Assembly (NCBI GenBank): GCA_025937835.1
Contig: JAICQO010000003.1
Location: forward strand, 83,630-147,629
DNA: 64,000 nucleotides
DNA from: Polyangiaceae bacterium
GTDB taxonomy: Bacteria > Myxococcota_A > Polyangia > Polyangiales > Polyangiaceae
Direction: 5' to 3'
Positions within the stretch are counted from its first letter, which is position 1; every line of letters starts with the position of its first letter. The translations under genes were made by a program, and so were the position numbers. The notes beneath the pieces are model-generated. The model did no database searches. It saw only the letters and a program-made list of their open reading frames with translations, and was not told the origin of the DNA. This document shows positions 63,306 through 64,000 of this stretch, piece after piece.

Positions 63306-63383
63306 CGAGGAGGGAGTCGAACCCACACACCTTTCGGTACCGGAACCTAAATCCGGCGCGTCTGCCAGTTCCGCCACTCGTGC
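63302..63383 (-). tRNA. tRNA-Leu (anticodon UAG)
   Basis: Complete tRNA of 82 nt. Acceptor stem GCACGAG / CTCGTGC, D-arm AGTGGCGGAACTGGCAGA, anticodon loop TTTAGGT on stem GCCGGA/TCCGG-T, a long class II variable arm and T-arm GGGTTCGACTC. The anticodon TAG decodes CUN leucine codons. Discriminator base A (plus-strand T at 63302). CCA is not encoded in the gene. Confidence 0.95.
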
Positions 63384-63505
63384 GAGAAGCGGGGCGACCA
63401 TAGCATCCCGCGGCGGAGGGGCCGTTGAACCGCGGGGAAAAGCGGCCAGGCCGGATCTTCGGCGAAAAGCGGCAACAGGTGGTAAACAGGGCCGACTTCG
63501 GCGGT

Positions 63506-64000
63506 ATGTCTTCGGCCACGGAACCGGACAAGAAGGAGAGCCCTGCAGAGGCAGGCTCGGACGCGGCCAGCGAAGAGCGCGCGGTGCCGACGGTGATCGT
63601 GAAAGATGCGGCGTCGGCGGAGCCGCCCGCCAAAGCGAAGCCGTCGCCGCTCGCCGAAGAGACCGCGCCCTCGCTGCTCAAGCTTTCGAAGCAAGCCGAG
63701 GTCGGGGCGAAGGCGAAGGGCTACACCGGCCCGCTCGCGCTGGTGCGGCGCTACTGGGCGGACGCGCTGTTTTGGTTGCTGAGCGCGCTGCTCGTAGCGT
63801 GGATCGCCTGGGACTCGATCGCGGTGCGGCTCGTGACGTTCCAGGGTGGCGCAGACTACTGGGAGCACACGGCGACGCTGCGCGCGTTGATCGAACAGCC
63901 GTTTTCGCCCCGGAATCCCCAGGTGCTGAGCCCGGAGCCTTCGCCGCGGTTCGGGCCGCACTACGTGATCGTGGCGCTCGTCGCGCGCGCGTTCGGCTGG
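63506..64000 (+). CDS. Large membrane protein, start only (possibly GT-C glycosyltransferase-like)
   Basis: 165 codons visible, cut by the window edge. A charged cytoplasmic N-terminus (about 1-80, Ala/Glu/Lys-rich) is followed by a membrane helix (about 87-107, ALFWLLSALLVAWIAWDSIA) and a periplasmic loop GADYWEHTATLRALIEQPFS ... GPHYVIVALVARAFGW. The Asp-containing loop after the first helix is reminiscent of GT-C polyisoprenyl-phosphate sugar transferases such as GT39/ArnT types, but too little is present to be sure. Confidence 0.65.
   Translation, partial: MSSATEPDKKESPAEAGSDAASEERAVPTVIVKDAASAEPPAKAKPSPLAEETAPSLLKLSKQAEVGAKAKGYTGPLALVRRYWADALFWLLSALLVAWIAWDSIAVRLVTFQGGADYWEHTATLRALIEQPFSPRNPQVLSPEPSPRFGPHYVIVALVARAFGW

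Overview
The window is GC-rich, densely packed chromosomal DNA from what looks like a myxobacterium (Myxococcota, most like Polyangia). The evidence is strongly GC-biased third codon positions, many lipoproteins with Gly/Thr-rich linkers after the lipobox, a DUF2330 protein with a MYXO-CTERM-like tail, very large TPR proteins, an AgmX/TonB-like protein with a long Pro-rich stretch, and several ECF sigma factors. This placement is inference from gene content; no 16S or other marker is present.

Layout. 0-2.2 kb (minus): prfA (cut by the window edge), a YqhQ/DUF1385 membrane protein and rpmE, a conserved housekeeping block. 2.4-5.4 kb (plus): a Tat-type DUF362 protein and a NapH/NapG-like polyferredoxin fusion. 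5.5-9.0 kb: a secreted protein with about 19 CGDGxC repeats, a double-FHA protein and a tiny Ala/Pro-repeat lipoprotein. 9.35-12.0 kb: ECF sigma factor, membrane-anchored TPR protein and exported beta-rich protein. 12.0-18.9 kb (minus): a 2065-residue TPR protein and a small partner. 19.2-21.9 kb: smpB, a small unknown, DUF2238, GNAT. 21.9-31.1 kb: GH5 glycosidase, M23 peptidase, lipoproteins, DUF486, SDR, iron-permease-like, DUF1272 and DUF2330 proteins.

31.1-39.8 kb is the most striking region. Two copies of one three-gene module (exported 'WQAP...CP' protein, ECF sigma factor, membrane-anchored repeat protein) face away from each other. The minus-strand copy is preceded by a winged-helix regulator, an SGNH-like lipoprotein lacking the usual catalytic His, and a lectin-fold lipoprotein. 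The 9.35-12.0 kb locus looks like a diverged third copy with a different gene order. These modules are the best candidate for an undescribed system, probably ECF-controlled envelope sensing.

39.9-49.6 kb: GST, propeller lipoprotein, RRM/RGG RNA-binding protein, a membrane-tethered acetolactate-decarboxylase-like protein divergent from a PQQ-type sugar dehydrogenase, hemerythrin, two alpha/beta hydrolases and a TonB-like protein. 49.6-55.6 kb (minus) is a tightly coupled six-gene respiratory operon: cytochrome-b-like anchor, Mo-bis-MGD oxidoreductase, four-cluster ferredoxin, Rieske protein, DUF6755 and a TDT-family exporter. A concentric palindrome lies just upstream of its predicted promoter. 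55.8-60.7 kb: CotH-kinase lipoprotein, a lipoprotein of unknown role, TlpA-like thioredoxin, Cys-rich lipoprotein, CBS pair. 60.7-63.5 kb is accessory: a broken HNH endonuclease, two genes of unknown function, a 74-bp repeat pair next to tRNA-Leu(UAG). The window ends inside a large membrane-protein gene.
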